A stretch of 64,000 nucleotides of DNA. Origin: Saccharofermentans sp. Lineage in GTDB: Bacteria > Bacillota > Clostridia > Saccharofermentanales > Saccharofermentanaceae. The translations under genes were made by a program, and so were the position numbers. Positions 9,753-19,181 of the stretch are shown in pieces. The DNA is taken from positions 62,001 to 126,000 of the forward strand of contig JAILDX010000038.1 in the NCBI GenBank assembly GCA_024688685.1, in the 5' to 3' direction. Under the pieces are notes generated by a model. The model had not been told where the DNA came from. It searched no databases and saw only the letters and a list, made by a program, of their open reading frames with translations. How positions within the stretch are numbered: the first letter of the stretch is position 1; the number at the start of each line of letters is the position of its first letter.

Positions 9753-11285
9753 ATGAACGATGAATCGATATTGTCACAGATCATAGAGTTTTTCAGAGAG
9801 CTTATTGCCAGTCTTGGCGAAGGCTATCTTTTCTTTGGCAGCCCTTTTGATCTTGTAAGATATGTTTTTGATATTGCCATTGTAACTTTCCTGTTTTACT
9901 GGATAATCCTGTTTATCAGACAGACCAGGGCATGGCAGCTTATCAAGGGTATTATACTTATCCTGATCGCAGTCCTTGCATTCTCTTTGCTGGGTCTGCA
10001 GATGGTCAATTTCATCTTTAACAGACTGCTTTATGTGTTTGCTATTTTCTTTATCATACTTTTCCAGCCGGAGTTCAGACGTGTTCTTGAGACGGTAGGT
10101 CTTCGTTCTTCGGGTTCTATCAAAGCCTTTTTCGGAACCACGGAAAAAAATGATGACAAAGCTCTTTCATCTCTTATCCATGAGATAAGCTATGCATGCA
10201 AAGAGATGTGCAAGACATATACGGGTGCTCTGATACTTATAGAGCGCAATACAAGACTTGATGAACTCCTGACACAGGAGAATGTGGTCAAATTTGATTC
10301 TACCGTTACCAATTCAGTAATACAGTCCATCTTCTATAAAGGTTCTCCCATGCATGACGGAGGACTTCTTATCCGTAACGGAAAGATAATTGCGGCCAGA
10401 TGCCATGTTCCTCTTTCTGTTACGATGCATAATCTGGAAAGAAGCGGTACAAGACACAGGGCTGCTGTCGGTGCCAGTGAGATGGGTGATACAGTTGTTG
10501 TCGTCGTTTCTGAAGAGAGAGGCAGGACGTCGATAGCCGTTAACGGCATGCTGTTTGAGATGGCTGATGAGCATGAGCTCGAAGCAAATCTTTCTTATCT
10601 CCTCGGTGTCGGGGAATATGAACATGAGAAGAAGGGAATTGGCAAAGTCTTTTCCAAGTTCCGCAAGCATAAGACAGTAGAAGTCAGACAGGCTCCTTCA
10701 GCAGTTGATCTTACTCAGGACAGCACTGTTATCAGAGAGGTCGGTGCTCCGGAGATGACAGCTAACGAAGAGGTTTCCGTATCGGAATCGATCCTTGTAA
10801 AGAAGCCACAGACAGTTACGGAAGCATCAGGCATCAAGCCTTCAAAGATAGATCTCAAGACGAGAAGTGCAGAAGAGGTTCCTTATTCGCGCAAGATTGG
10901 ATTTGGTGAGAGAACCGCTTACTTTTTCATATCGCTGTTCCTTTCTGTCGGGCTCTGGATGTATATTCAGGTGAACAATAACCCTGTAGTTACTAAGACA
11001 ATTACAGTGCCGATCTCATATTCTTCCGCTGATACACCGGAGAATATCGAAGTATCTTATCCTATTGATACCGTTGAGCTTACTATCGTCGGACGAAGCA
11101 GTACCATAAGCAATCTGTCATCAGCTGATATTACTGTATCTATAGATTATTCATCCATTGATGAGGCAACTACGGGTGTTGTTGAATTACCGGTTATCGT
11201 TGAGCCTAAAGAGAGTCTGGTCTATTTCAGAGTTGAGCAGCAGCTGCCTGAGACTGTATCCGTCAATGTTTATTCTGTAAACTGA
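9753..11285 (+). CDS. Diadenylate cyclase (CdaA type) fused to a C-terminal TM + YbbR (CdaR-like) domain
   Basis: Three N-terminal TMs, DAC domain 'MHDGGLLIRNGKIIAARCHVPLS...GTRHRAAVGASE...VVVVSEERG', linker, then TM 'FFISLFLSVGLWMYIQVNNNP' and one YbbR repeat. Confidence 0.88.
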   Translation: MNDESILSQIIEFFRELIASLGEGYLFFGSPFDLVRYVFDIAIVTFLFYWIILFIRQTRAWQLIKGIILILIAVLAFSLLGLQMVNFIFNRLLYVFAIFFIILFQPEFRRVLETVGLRSSGSIKAFFGTTEKNDDKALSSLIHEISYACKEMCKTYTGALILIERNTRLDELLTQENVVKFDSTVTNSVIQSIFYKGSPMHDGGLLIRNGKIIAARCHVPLSVTMHNLERSGTRHRAAVGASEMGDTVVVVVSEERGRTSIAVNGMLFEMADEHELEANLSYLLGVGEYEHEKKGIGKVFSKFRKHKTVEVRQAPSAVDLTQDSTVIREVGAPEMTANEEVSVSESILVKKPQTVTEASGIKPSKIDLKTRSAEEVPYSRKIGFGERTAYFFISLFLSVGLWMYIQVNNNPVVTKTITVPISYSSADTPENIEVSYPIDTVELTIVGRSSTISNLSSADITVSIDYSSIDEATTGVVELPVIVEPKESLVYFRVEQQLPETVSVNVYSVN

Positions 11286-11310
11286 TAAGCTGTAATTTTG
11301 AGCAAATCAA

Positions 11311-11345
11311 AAGGGGTTATCTCAACTGAGATAACCCCTTGTTCA
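11311..11345 (-). terminator. Intrinsic hairpin between convergent genes
   Basis: AAGGGGTTATCTC-AACT-GAGATAACCCCTT perfect stem; T-rich stretch on the minus-strand side. Confidence 0.7.
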
Positions 11346-11358
11346 TTATAAGTAAAGG

Positions 11359-11700
11359 TTAGACAACACTTGTCTTAAGTCTGTCGAAAGCTGCTTTTGC
11401 AACATTCCTTACATTCGGATCCGAGTCGGCGAAAGCAAGCTTCTTAACATATTCTTCGCAGTGCTTTGCCTGAATATCAGCGGCTGAAGTTGCAGCTGCG
11501 GCTCTAACCATCGGTGAGGAATCTCTCAAAAGGGGGATCAAAGCCATGCCAGCTTCATAAGTTGAGATCATACCCATAGCAATAGCAGCCTCAGTTCTGA
11601 TCGCTTCATCTCCGTCACCGGAATACTTGATCAGAGCATCAAGCTTCTGCTTTCTGCCTAATTTCTGGATCTTCTCTCTTATCGCGTCTATTCTTGCCAT
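11359..11700 (-). CDS. HEAT-repeat protein
   Basis: 'DEAIRTEAAIAMGMISTYEAGMALIPLLRDSSPMVRAAAATSAADI' repeat pattern. Confidence 0.75.
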   Translation of the reverse strand: MARIDAIREKIQKLGRKQKLDALIKYSGDGDEAIRTEAAIAMGMISTYEAGMALIPLLRDSSPMVRAAAATSAADIQAKHCEEYVKKLAFADSDPNVRNVAKAAFDRLKTSVV

Positions 11701-11916
11701 CTTTATCTCCTAAATTAATAAAAAGATAATATTAATTACATTATAGATTCAATAAATAACTATTGTTTTAACAAAAAGTATACAAATTGTGAAGCCATTG
11801 TGGCAATCTTTGTTAATACTTTCAAAATTAAAAATAGTAATATTGAATTACTGTAACTTGTTTTATAATAACACTATGTGGGTGCAAAAGTAAAATAATT
11901 TGTGGAGACTATGTAA

Positions 11917-13110
11917 ATGTCAAACAGTTTTAGTATTCGTTTATTGTCAGTTTTAACAGTAATTGCTGTTTCTTCAGGTGTGCTGACATCATGTTCAGAG
12001 AAACTTGACAAGGAGACTTTGCCCGCACCGACAACTACAGCATCAGAGTCAAGTGAGAGTTCCGAGACAGAACCTTCCGAGACAGAACCTTCGCTTGGTC
12101 CCAACAGTACTGCAGTCGTTACAGATAGAATCGTGGATCTTCATGGTCAGCTTTCTGTTAACGGCACAGGTATCGTTGATGAACATGGCAATCCGGTCCA
12201 GCTTACAGGTATGAGTTCTTACGGACTTAATGCATGTGCCGGTTTCTTTAACCCCAATACAGTTAAGACTCTTGCTGAAGACTGGGGCTGCGATGTCTTA
12301 AGATTTGCTATGACTACAAGAGGCAACTCTGACGATTATACGAGAGATCCTGACAAGTATTTTACAGAGATGTGCAACTGCATCAATCTTTGTATTGATC
12401 AGGGTATTTATGTAATCGTAGACTGGCATATACTTTTTGATGGTGATCCCAACGAGTTTAAGGCAGAGTCGATAGATTTCTTTACCAGGATCTCTACAAT
12501 TTACGGAAACGAACCTAATGTCATCTATGAGATCTGTAACGAGCCCAACGGAATGCGTTTCGATGATGAGAGCCAGCCTGTTGACTGGGATAACTGCATC
12601 AGACCTTATGCAGTCGATGTTGTATCTGCGATCAGAGCACATGATCCGGATAATATCATCATTATCGGTACTCCTACATGGAGTCAGGACGTAGATATCG
12701 CTTCTGCAAATCCTGTTACAGGTGATAATCTCATGTACACAACACATTTCTATGCAGGTTCACATGGTCAGGAGCTCAGAGATAAGATTTCTACAGCCCT
12801 TTCAAACGGATGTGCAGTCTTTGTAACTGAATGGGGTACTACTGCGGATTCAGGTAAAGGTCAGATCTTTGATACAGAGGTATATGAGTGGATTGATTTT
12901 CTTAATGAGAACGGCATCAGCTGGTGTAACTGGTCAGTCGGCGGATCAAATTCCGAAGCGTCTAATGCACTTAAGTTTAAATCACCGATATTAACGATCG
13001 AAGAGAAATATGCAGGTCACTGGCCTGATGAATTCCTGTCGAACTCAGGTCTCCTTGTAAGATCGCTTATCCTTGAAAGGACGGAAGCGCAGACGCAGGA
13101 AGATGACTGA
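11917..13110 (+). CDS. Glycoside hydrolase family 5 (cellulase-like) lipoprotein
   Basis: Lipobox 'GVLTSC', Ser/Thr/Glu-rich linker, 'VIYEICNEPNG' acid/base and 'VFVTEWGTT' nucleophile motifs. Confidence 0.9.
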   Translation: MSNSFSIRLLSVLTVIAVSSGVLTSCSEKLDKETLPAPTTTASESSESSETEPSETEPSLGPNSTAVVTDRIVDLHGQLSVNGTGIVDEHGNPVQLTGMSSYGLNACAGFFNPNTVKTLAEDWGCDVLRFAMTTRGNSDDYTRDPDKYFTEMCNCINLCIDQGIYVIVDWHILFDGDPNEFKAESIDFFTRISTIYGNEPNVIYEICNEPNGMRFDDESQPVDWDNCIRPYAVDVVSAIRAHDPDNIIIIGTPTWSQDVDIASANPVTGDNLMYTTHFYAGSHGQELRDKISTALSNGCAVFVTEWGTTADSGKGQIFDTEVYEWIDFLNENGISWCNWSVGGSNSEASNALKFKSPILTIEEKYAGHWPDEFLSNSGLLVRSLILERTEAQTQEDD

Positions 13111-14230
13111 TATCAAGAGATTAAAGAAGATCACAGCATTATTTCTCCTTGGTTCCCTTATCGCAGGAACCGTAGGATGTTCTATATCCGCACCTGCAGC
13201 AACTGGTGTTTCGACTTCGGATACTACTGTAGATATCAATGAAGAACAGCTTATGTCAGCTGCAAGTGTTGAGACATCTGATATAACGGAAGAGCCGGAT
13301 GAGACGACTGGATCAACTGTTCCGGCTGAACCGGAAGAGATACTGATTTCCTTTATCGGAGATGTTACTCTGTGTTCAGACGCAAGAGGCGGACATTCCG
13401 CAAGGAGTTTTAATAATGTCGTCCGCGGGGATATGGATTATTGTTTCCAGAACTGCAGGGATGTTCTTTCTTCCGATGATCTTACCATTGCTAATCTTGA
13501 GGGAGCAGTCACCACAAGGACATCTCACAAATCCAAGCAGTTCGTATTCAAGATGGCGCCCGAGAATATGCAGATGCTCGTTAATGCGGGTATAGAGGCC
13601 GTTAATCTTGCAAATAATCATTCGATGGATTTCTTTGAGTCCGGGTATCAGGATACAAAGGATAATCTTGATCAGTACGGTATCGTCTGGAGCGATCAGC
13701 ATACATCAGCCACATATCAGATCGGTGATTACCTTATCGGTATGTTTGGCATCTGCGACTGGGATAACGCTAATCTGGCGTACAGCAGGATTGAAGAACT
13801 TAAGGGGAAGGGATGCAACATAATCATTGCAACCTGTCACTGGGGCACGGAAGCAACATATAAGGCTAATTCTAAGCAGATAACTCTTGCACATGCTCTT
13901 ATCGACAGAGGCGTTGATATCGTTATCGGCGGACATCCCCACAGACTCCAGCCTATCGAGAAGTACAACGGTAAGTGGATCGCATACAGTATCTCGAATT
14001 TCTGTTTCGGCGGCAATCTCGGATTGTCTGATCCGGACACCATAATATTACAATGTAAATTTGTTATGGACTCAGAGACGGGTAATTGTGTAGACTATAG
14101 ACTCAATGTTATACCGTACTCCCAGACGAGTTCAAGCGGAAACGATTTCTGTCCTGTGCCGTATGAATGGGGAAGCACAAGGTATTACAGGGTTTTATCG
14201 AGACTCGGCTGGTCTCAGGAAGACGAATAA
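13103..14230 (+). CDS. CapA family (poly-gamma-glutamate biosynthesis-like) lipoprotein
   Basis: 'SFIGDVTLCSDA', 'IANLEGAVT', 'VNLANNHSMDF', 'IGGHPHRLQPIEKYNGKWIAYSISNF'; ATG overlaps the GH5 stop. Confidence 0.88.
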   Translation: MTDIKRLKKITALFLLGSLIAGTVGCSISAPAATGVSTSDTTVDINEEQLMSAASVETSDITEEPDETTGSTVPAEPEEILISFIGDVTLCSDARGGHSARSFNNVVRGDMDYCFQNCRDVLSSDDLTIANLEGAVTTRTSHKSKQFVFKMAPENMQMLVNAGIEAVNLANNHSMDFFESGYQDTKDNLDQYGIVWSDQHTSATYQIGDYLIGMFGICDWDNANLAYSRIEELKGKGCNIIIATCHWGTEATYKANSKQITLAHALIDRGVDIVIGGHPHRLQPIEKYNGKWIAYSISNFCFGGNLGLSDPDTIILQCKFVMDSETGNCVDYRLNVIPYSQTSSSGNDFCPVPYEWGSTRYYRVLSRLGWSQEDE

Positions 14231-14253
14231 TTATTAAGATCGGAGATAATATC

Positions 14254-14754
14254 ATGAGTGGAAAAGTATTGATAGTAATGGGTTCAGATTCTGATTTCCC
14301 GGTAATGGAAGGATGTTTTAAGCTCCTGAAGAAGTTTAATGTAGAGTTTGAAGCTCGTGTTGCATCAGCTCACAGGACTCCGGAAGTTGCGACTGAACTT
14401 GCAAAAACAGCAAAGGACAACGGTTTCTCGGTTATTATTGCTGCTGCAGGACTTGCAGCTCATCTCGGCGGGGTTCTCGCTGCCAATACTATCCTTCCTG
14501 TCATTGGCGTTCCCTGTAAGGGAGGCGCTCTTAACGGTGTGGATGCGCTTTATGCAACGGTTCAGATGCCTACAGGAATTCCTGTTGCGACAGTTGCTAT
14601 AGAAGGAGGTTCCAATGCAGCGATCCTCGCATGCCAGATCCTGGCACTGGGCGATGAAGAATTATCCAAGAGTCTTGTTGAATATAAAGAATCACTGGCA
14701 GCTTCTGTTGTTGAAAGAGACAGCAGACTCCAGACAAAAATAGCAGAGATATAA
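14254..14754 (+). CDS. purE: N5-carboxyaminoimidazole ribonucleotide mutase
   Basis: 'VMGSDSDFPVMEGCFKLLKKF', 'VASAHRTPE', 'AAAGLAAHLGGVLAANT'. Confidence 0.96.
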   Translation: MSGKVLIVMGSDSDFPVMEGCFKLLKKFNVEFEARVASAHRTPEVATELAKTAKDNGFSVIIAAAGLAAHLGGVLAANTILPVIGVPCKGGALNGVDALYATVQMPTGIPVATVAIEGGSNAAILACQILALGDEELSKSLVEYKESLAASVVERDSRLQTKIAEI

Positions 14755-14763
14755 GGAGTTATT

Positions 14764-16143
14764 ATGAGCGGAGTTTTCGGGTGTTTTGACAGAACAGGTG
14801 CTAAGGACGTAGCAAAGGACCTCTATTACGGAGTTTTCTCTTTGCAGCACAGAGGACAGGAATCTGCAGGTATTGCAGTCAACAATGACGGCACATTTCT
14901 TCTTCACAAGCAGATGGGTATGGTTACTGATGTGTTTGATGAGATTACATTATCAGCACTTCCCGGATTTTGCGGTATAGGTCATGCAAGAGGCGGTTCT
15001 GACAAGGCAACGGGTTATGACGGTGTTCAGCCTGTACTTATCAAGTCCAGAGTCGGCAATATCGGTATTGCATGTGATTCCGTTATCCTTAACGGCGATG
15101 CGATCAGGGACGAACTCAAGAATCTCGGTGCTATTTTCCAGTCCGGTACTGATTCAGAGCTTATCCTGTCTCTCTTCTCTCGAAACAGGATCTCCACAGA
15201 TGATTGTGAACACGCCATCCTCAACATGATGAAGGAGATGAAGGGCGTATATTCAATGGTATTCATGACGGATAACAAGCTTATCGGTGTCAGGGATCCG
15301 TTTGGTCTGAGGCCTCTTGTTCTCGGAAAGATCGGTGAGAGGTACTTCCTTTCTTCAGAATCATGTGCGCTTGATGCGATCGATGCCGAGTTCGTAAGAG
15401 ATATCGAGCCGGGCGAGATCATCACTATCTCAAATGACGGCGTATCATCACTTTTCTATGATGATAAGAGCGACCGTGTTTCCGACGGCCACGTCTGTAT
15501 CTTTGAATATGTTTACGTAGCAAGACCTGACAGTGTTATTGACGGAACAGAGATATTTGAATCGCGTTATAACGCAGGAAGAGCTCTTGCAAAGGAACAG
15601 CCCTGTGACTGTGACCTCGTTATCGGTGCTCCTGACTCAGGCAATGCCGCTGCACTCGGTTATGCCGATTCTCTCGGTGTTCCTTACGGTATGGGTCTTC
15701 TCAAGAACAGATATGTAGGAAGAACATTTATCAAGAGTACACAGGGACAGAGAGAACTTGCTGTTAAGATGAAGTTCTCTGTCCTTAAGAGTGCTGTTAA
15801 GGGCAAGAGGATCTGCATCGTTGATGACTCTCTCGTAAGAGGTACAACAACAAAGCATATTATCCGCTTTATGCGTGAGAACGGTGCAAAGGAAGTCCAT
15901 CTCAGACTTGCTTCACCTCAGGTCAGATATGCATGCTGCTATGGAGTTAATGCCGATAAGATCCAGGATCTTCCCGCACATACAAAGACTGACAGTGAGA
16001 TCTGTGAGATGATCGGAGCTGATTCTCTCGGATATATAAGCCTTGATTCGCTCAGAGCTTCACTTAAGGGAATTCACTGCAAGACGTGTTCAGCTTGTTT
16101 CGATGGCAATTTCATCGCAGGTACGTCGGAGAAGAGTGAATGA
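14764..16143 (+). CDS. purF: Amidophosphoribosyltransferase
   Basis: 'GVFGCF', 'LQHRGQESAGIAV', 'DDSLVRGTTTKHIIRFMRENGAKEVH'. Confidence 0.97.
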   Translation: MSGVFGCFDRTGAKDVAKDLYYGVFSLQHRGQESAGIAVNNDGTFLLHKQMGMVTDVFDEITLSALPGFCGIGHARGGSDKATGYDGVQPVLIKSRVGNIGIACDSVILNGDAIRDELKNLGAIFQSGTDSELILSLFSRNRISTDDCEHAILNMMKEMKGVYSMVFMTDNKLIGVRDPFGLRPLVLGKIGERYFLSSESCALDAIDAEFVRDIEPGEIITISNDGVSSLFYDDKSDRVSDGHVCIFEYVYVARPDSVIDGTEIFESRYNAGRALAKEQPCDCDLVIGAPDSGNAAALGYADSLGVPYGMGLLKNRYVGRTFIKSTQGQRELAVKMKFSVLKSAVKGKRICIVDDSLVRGTTTKHIIRFMRENGAKEVHLRLASPQVRYACCYGVNADKIQDLPAHTKTDSEICEMIGADSLGYISLDSLRASLKGIHCKTCSACFDGNFIAGTSEKSE

Positions 16144-16145
16144 CC

Positions 16146-16769
16146 ATGAAGATCGCTGTATTTGTCTCGGGCGGAGGTACAAACCTTCAGGCAATAATCG
16201 ATAATATCAGGAACGGATACCTTAACGGCGTCAGTATTTCTCTTGTAGTCGCTTCAAACAGTGAGGCCTATGCTCTGACAAGAGCTGCTGAGAATAATAT
16301 CCCGTCAACTGTCCTAAGTGCCAAGTCATTCACTTCAAGAGAAGCATGGGATGATGCAGTTCTTAAAGCTGTTACTGACTCAGGGGCAGAGCTTATCGTT
16401 CTTGCAGGCTATCTGTCGCTTTTGGGGGAGAAGACCGTAAAGGCTTATTCCAACAGGATTATCAATATCCATCCCGCACTCATCCCTTCTTTCTGCGGTG
16501 CAGGCATGTACGGTATCAAGCCTCATAAAGCAGTCCTGGCAAGGGGTGTAAAAGTCTCCGGTGCGACTGTTCATTATGTGAACGAGAAATATGATGAAGG
16601 ACCTATAATCCTTCAGAAGGCTGTTGATGTGCTCCCGGATGACACACCTGAATCGCTTCAGAAGCGAATAATGAAAGAATGTGAGCAGGTAATACTTCCT
16701 AAAGCCATAAGGCTTATTGCTGATGGAAAAGTAACAATAGAAAACAATATTGCATATGTAAAGGAGTGA
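16146..16769 (+). CDS. purN: Phosphoribosylglycinamide formyltransferase
   Basis: 'IAVFVSGGGTNLQAIID', 'IINIHPALIPSFCGAGMYG', 'HYVNEKYDEGPIILQ'. Confidence 0.95.
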   Translation: MKIAVFVSGGGTNLQAIIDNIRNGYLNGVSISLVVASNSEAYALTRAAENNIPSTVLSAKSFTSREAWDDAVLKAVTDSGAELIVLAGYLSLLGEKTVKAYSNRIINIHPALIPSFCGAGMYGIKPHKAVLARGVKVSGATVHYVNEKYDEGPIILQKAVDVLPDDTPESLQKRIMKECEQVILPKAIRLIADGKVTIENNIAYVKE

Positions 16770-16775
16770 TCAGAA

Positions 16776-17498
16776 ATGGAAACTAGTAAACTGTCAGATC
16801 TCTTAAGCCGTATTTCCTACCCGGGACGCGGTATCGTTGTCGGAAAGTCACCTAACGGCAAATATGCTGTTGCGGCATACTTTATCATGGGAAGAAGTGT
16901 AAACTCCCGCAACCGCGTGTTTACTGCAACTGAAGATGGTATCAAGACTGAGGCTTTTGATCCTTCAAAGCTCTCCGATCCTCATCTCATCATCTACAAT
17001 GCAGTAAGGATGCTCGGAAATGATACGATCGTAACAAACGGTGACCAGACTGATACGGTCTATGATCTTATGAGTGAAGGTCAGACATTTGCTGATGCGC
17101 TTTGTACAAGGCTTTATGAGGATGATGCTCCTAATTATACTCCGAGGATCTCAGCTATCCTTCATGTTAACGGAAGTGATTTCAAGTATGAGATGAATAC
17201 GATGTATTATGACGGTGGTGAACCCAATTCACAGACGTCCTGTTTCCATATGAATTTTGGTTTTACAGAGCCTGAAAATGGTATCGGTCATTATATCCAC
17301 ACATATAAGGGTGACGGTAACCCGCTCCCCAGCTTTGACGGTAATCCCGAGAAGGTTGAGATCGAGGATGATATTTCTTCATTCACAGCAATGATCTGGG
17401 ATAACCTCAATGAGGATAACAAGGTATCACTTTTTGTTAAGTATATTGATCTTACAACAGGTGAGGCAGAGACAAGGATCGTTAATAAGAATAAATAA
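16776..17498 (+). CDS. PurO-like IMP cyclohydrolase
   Basis: 'YPGRGIVVGKSPNGKYAVAAYFIMGRSVNSRNRVF', position between purN and AICAR formyltransferase; resembles the PurO-type IMP cyclohydrolase family. Confidence 0.75.
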   Translation: METSKLSDLLSRISYPGRGIVVGKSPNGKYAVAAYFIMGRSVNSRNRVFTATEDGIKTEAFDPSKLSDPHLIIYNAVRMLGNDTIVTNGDQTDTVYDLMSEGQTFADALCTRLYEDDAPNYTPRISAILHVNGSDFKYEMNTMYYDGGEPNSQTSCFHMNFGFTEPENGIGHYIHTYKGDGNPLPSFDGNPEKVEIEDDISSFTAMIWDNLNEDNKVSLFVKYIDLTTGEAETRIVNKNK

Positions 17499-17512
17499 GG
17501 ATGGTGACAAAG

Positions 17513-18694
17513 ATGTCTAACGAAATGCAGCTTAAGTACGGATGTAACCCTAATCAGAAGCCTTCAAGGATATTCATGGAAAATGGTTCTGAGCTTCCCA
17601 TTACAGTTCTTAACGGAAAGCCCGGATATATCAATCTTCTTGATGCTTTTAACGGCTTCCAGCTTGTAAAGGAACTCAAGAAGGCTACAGGTATGCCTTC
17701 TGCTACTTCATTCAAGCATGTTTCGCCTGCAGGTGCTGCAGTCGGAAGACCTTTGTCAGAGACAGAGGCGAAGATCTACTTTGTTGACGACCTCGGTGAG
17801 CTTTCTCCCATCGCATGCGCTTATGCAAGAGCAAGAGGTGCAGACAGAATGTCTTCATACGGCGATTTCGTTGCTCTTTCTGATACTTGTGATGCTATTA
17901 CTGCCAGAATGCTCGCAAGAGAGGTTTCGGACGGTATCATCGCTCCTGATTATACGGAAGAAGCTCTTGAGATCCTGAGGACAAAGCGTAAGGGAACATA
18001 TAACGTAATAAAGATCGATCCTTCATATACACCTGATCCTATCGAGCGCAAGCAGGTTTACGGTGTTACATTTGAACAGGGAAGAAATGAGCTCGATATC
18101 AACACAGCTCTTCTTGATAATGTTGTTACAGACAACAAGGAGATTCCTGAAGACAAGAAGATCGACCTTATGATCTCACTTATCACACTTAAGTACACAC
18201 AGAGCAATTCCGTTTGCTACGTCAAGGACGGTCAGGCAATCGGTATCGGTGCAGGACAGCAGTCCAGGATCCACTGCACGAGACTGGCAGGAAACAAGGC
18301 TGATATCTGGTGGCTCCGTCAGCATCCCAAGGTCATGGGACTTCAGTTTGTTGATGACATCAGAAGACCTGACAGAGACAACACGATCGATGTGTATATC
18401 TCTGACGAGCATGATGATGTACTGGCTGACGGTGTATGGCAGAATCTCTTCAAAGTTAAGCCTGAGGTTCTCACTGATGCTGAGAAGAAGGAATGGCTTG
18501 CAAAGAATACTGACGTTTCTGTCGGATCGGATGCTTTCTTCCCGTTCGGCGACAATATCGAGAGAGCACATAAGAGCGGCGTTATGTACATTGCAGAACC
18601 CGGCGGATCTATCCGCGATGATCATGTAATCATGACTTGCAACAAGTACGGTATTGCAATGGCATTTACAGGAATCAGATTGTTCCATCATTAA
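17513..18694 (+). CDS. Standalone AICAR formyltransferase (PurH transformylase domain only)
   Basis: 'LKYGCNPNQKPSRIF', 'INLLDAFNGFQLVKELK', 'TSFKHVSPAGAAVG'; no MGS-type IMP cyclohydrolase N-terminal domain. Confidence 0.88.
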   Translation: MSNEMQLKYGCNPNQKPSRIFMENGSELPITVLNGKPGYINLLDAFNGFQLVKELKKATGMPSATSFKHVSPAGAAVGRPLSETEAKIYFVDDLGELSPIACAYARARGADRMSSYGDFVALSDTCDAITARMLAREVSDGIIAPDYTEEALEILRTKRKGTYNVIKIDPSYTPDPIERKQVYGVTFEQGRNELDINTALLDNVVTDNKEIPEDKKIDLMISLITLKYTQSNSVCYVKDGQAIGIGAGQQSRIHCTRLAGNKADIWWLRQHPKVMGLQFVDDIRRPDRDNTIDVYISDEHDDVLADGVWQNLFKVKPEVLTDAEKKEWLAKNTDVSVGSDAFFPFGDNIERAHKSGVMYIAEPGGSIRDDHVIMTCNKYGIAMAFTGIRLFHH

Positions 18695-18712
18695 TTCAAG
18701 GAGGATCCATCT

Positions 18713-19150
18713 ATGGCAAAGAAAAACTATGCGGAAATGAGTGACCATGATCTTTTGGTAGAGATGCTCAAAGCCCAGGAGAAGGATGCAAGAAGAGGCC
18801 TGCTGGCCGCTATCTCCGGATTTACCATTGCTGGTGTCTTTGCCGTAGCTTTAGCGATCATTATTCCTGTTGCATTGACTTCACTTCATAATATTAACAA
18901 TGCTGTTAAAGACTGTACGGTTATGGTCGAGAATGCGTCTGTCACTATCATGCAGGCGCAGACGACTCTTGAAGGCATTGACTCAATGACTGAGAGTGTC
19001 AACGGTGTTGTTACTGACAATACCGATGCTGTAACAGAAGCTCTTGAAGAGATCAATTCAATTGATATTGAGACACTGAATCAGGCGATCAGTGATCTTT
19101 CTTCCGTTGTAAGACCTCTTGCTAATTTCTTTGGCGGAAGAACAAATTAA
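18713..19150 (+). CDS. Small membrane/coiled-coil protein of unknown function
   Basis: One strong TM ('GFTIAGVFAVALAIIIPVAL') then a long helical region; RBS AGGAGG. Confidence 0.7.
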   Translation: MAKKNYAEMSDHDLLVEMLKAQEKDARRGLLAAISGFTIAGVFAVALAIIIPVALTSLHNINNAVKDCTVMVENASVTIMQAQTTLEGIDSMTESVNGVVTDNTDAVTEALEEINSIDIETLNQAISDLSSVVRPLANFFGGRTN

Positions 19151-19181
19151 TCTAAATCATTGCATTACGGAGGTCATTTCC

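Noticed and set aside
18176-18748. 190-aa minus-strand ORF opposite the AICAR formyltransferase gene
   Set aside because: Shadow ORF; plus-strand gene is well supported
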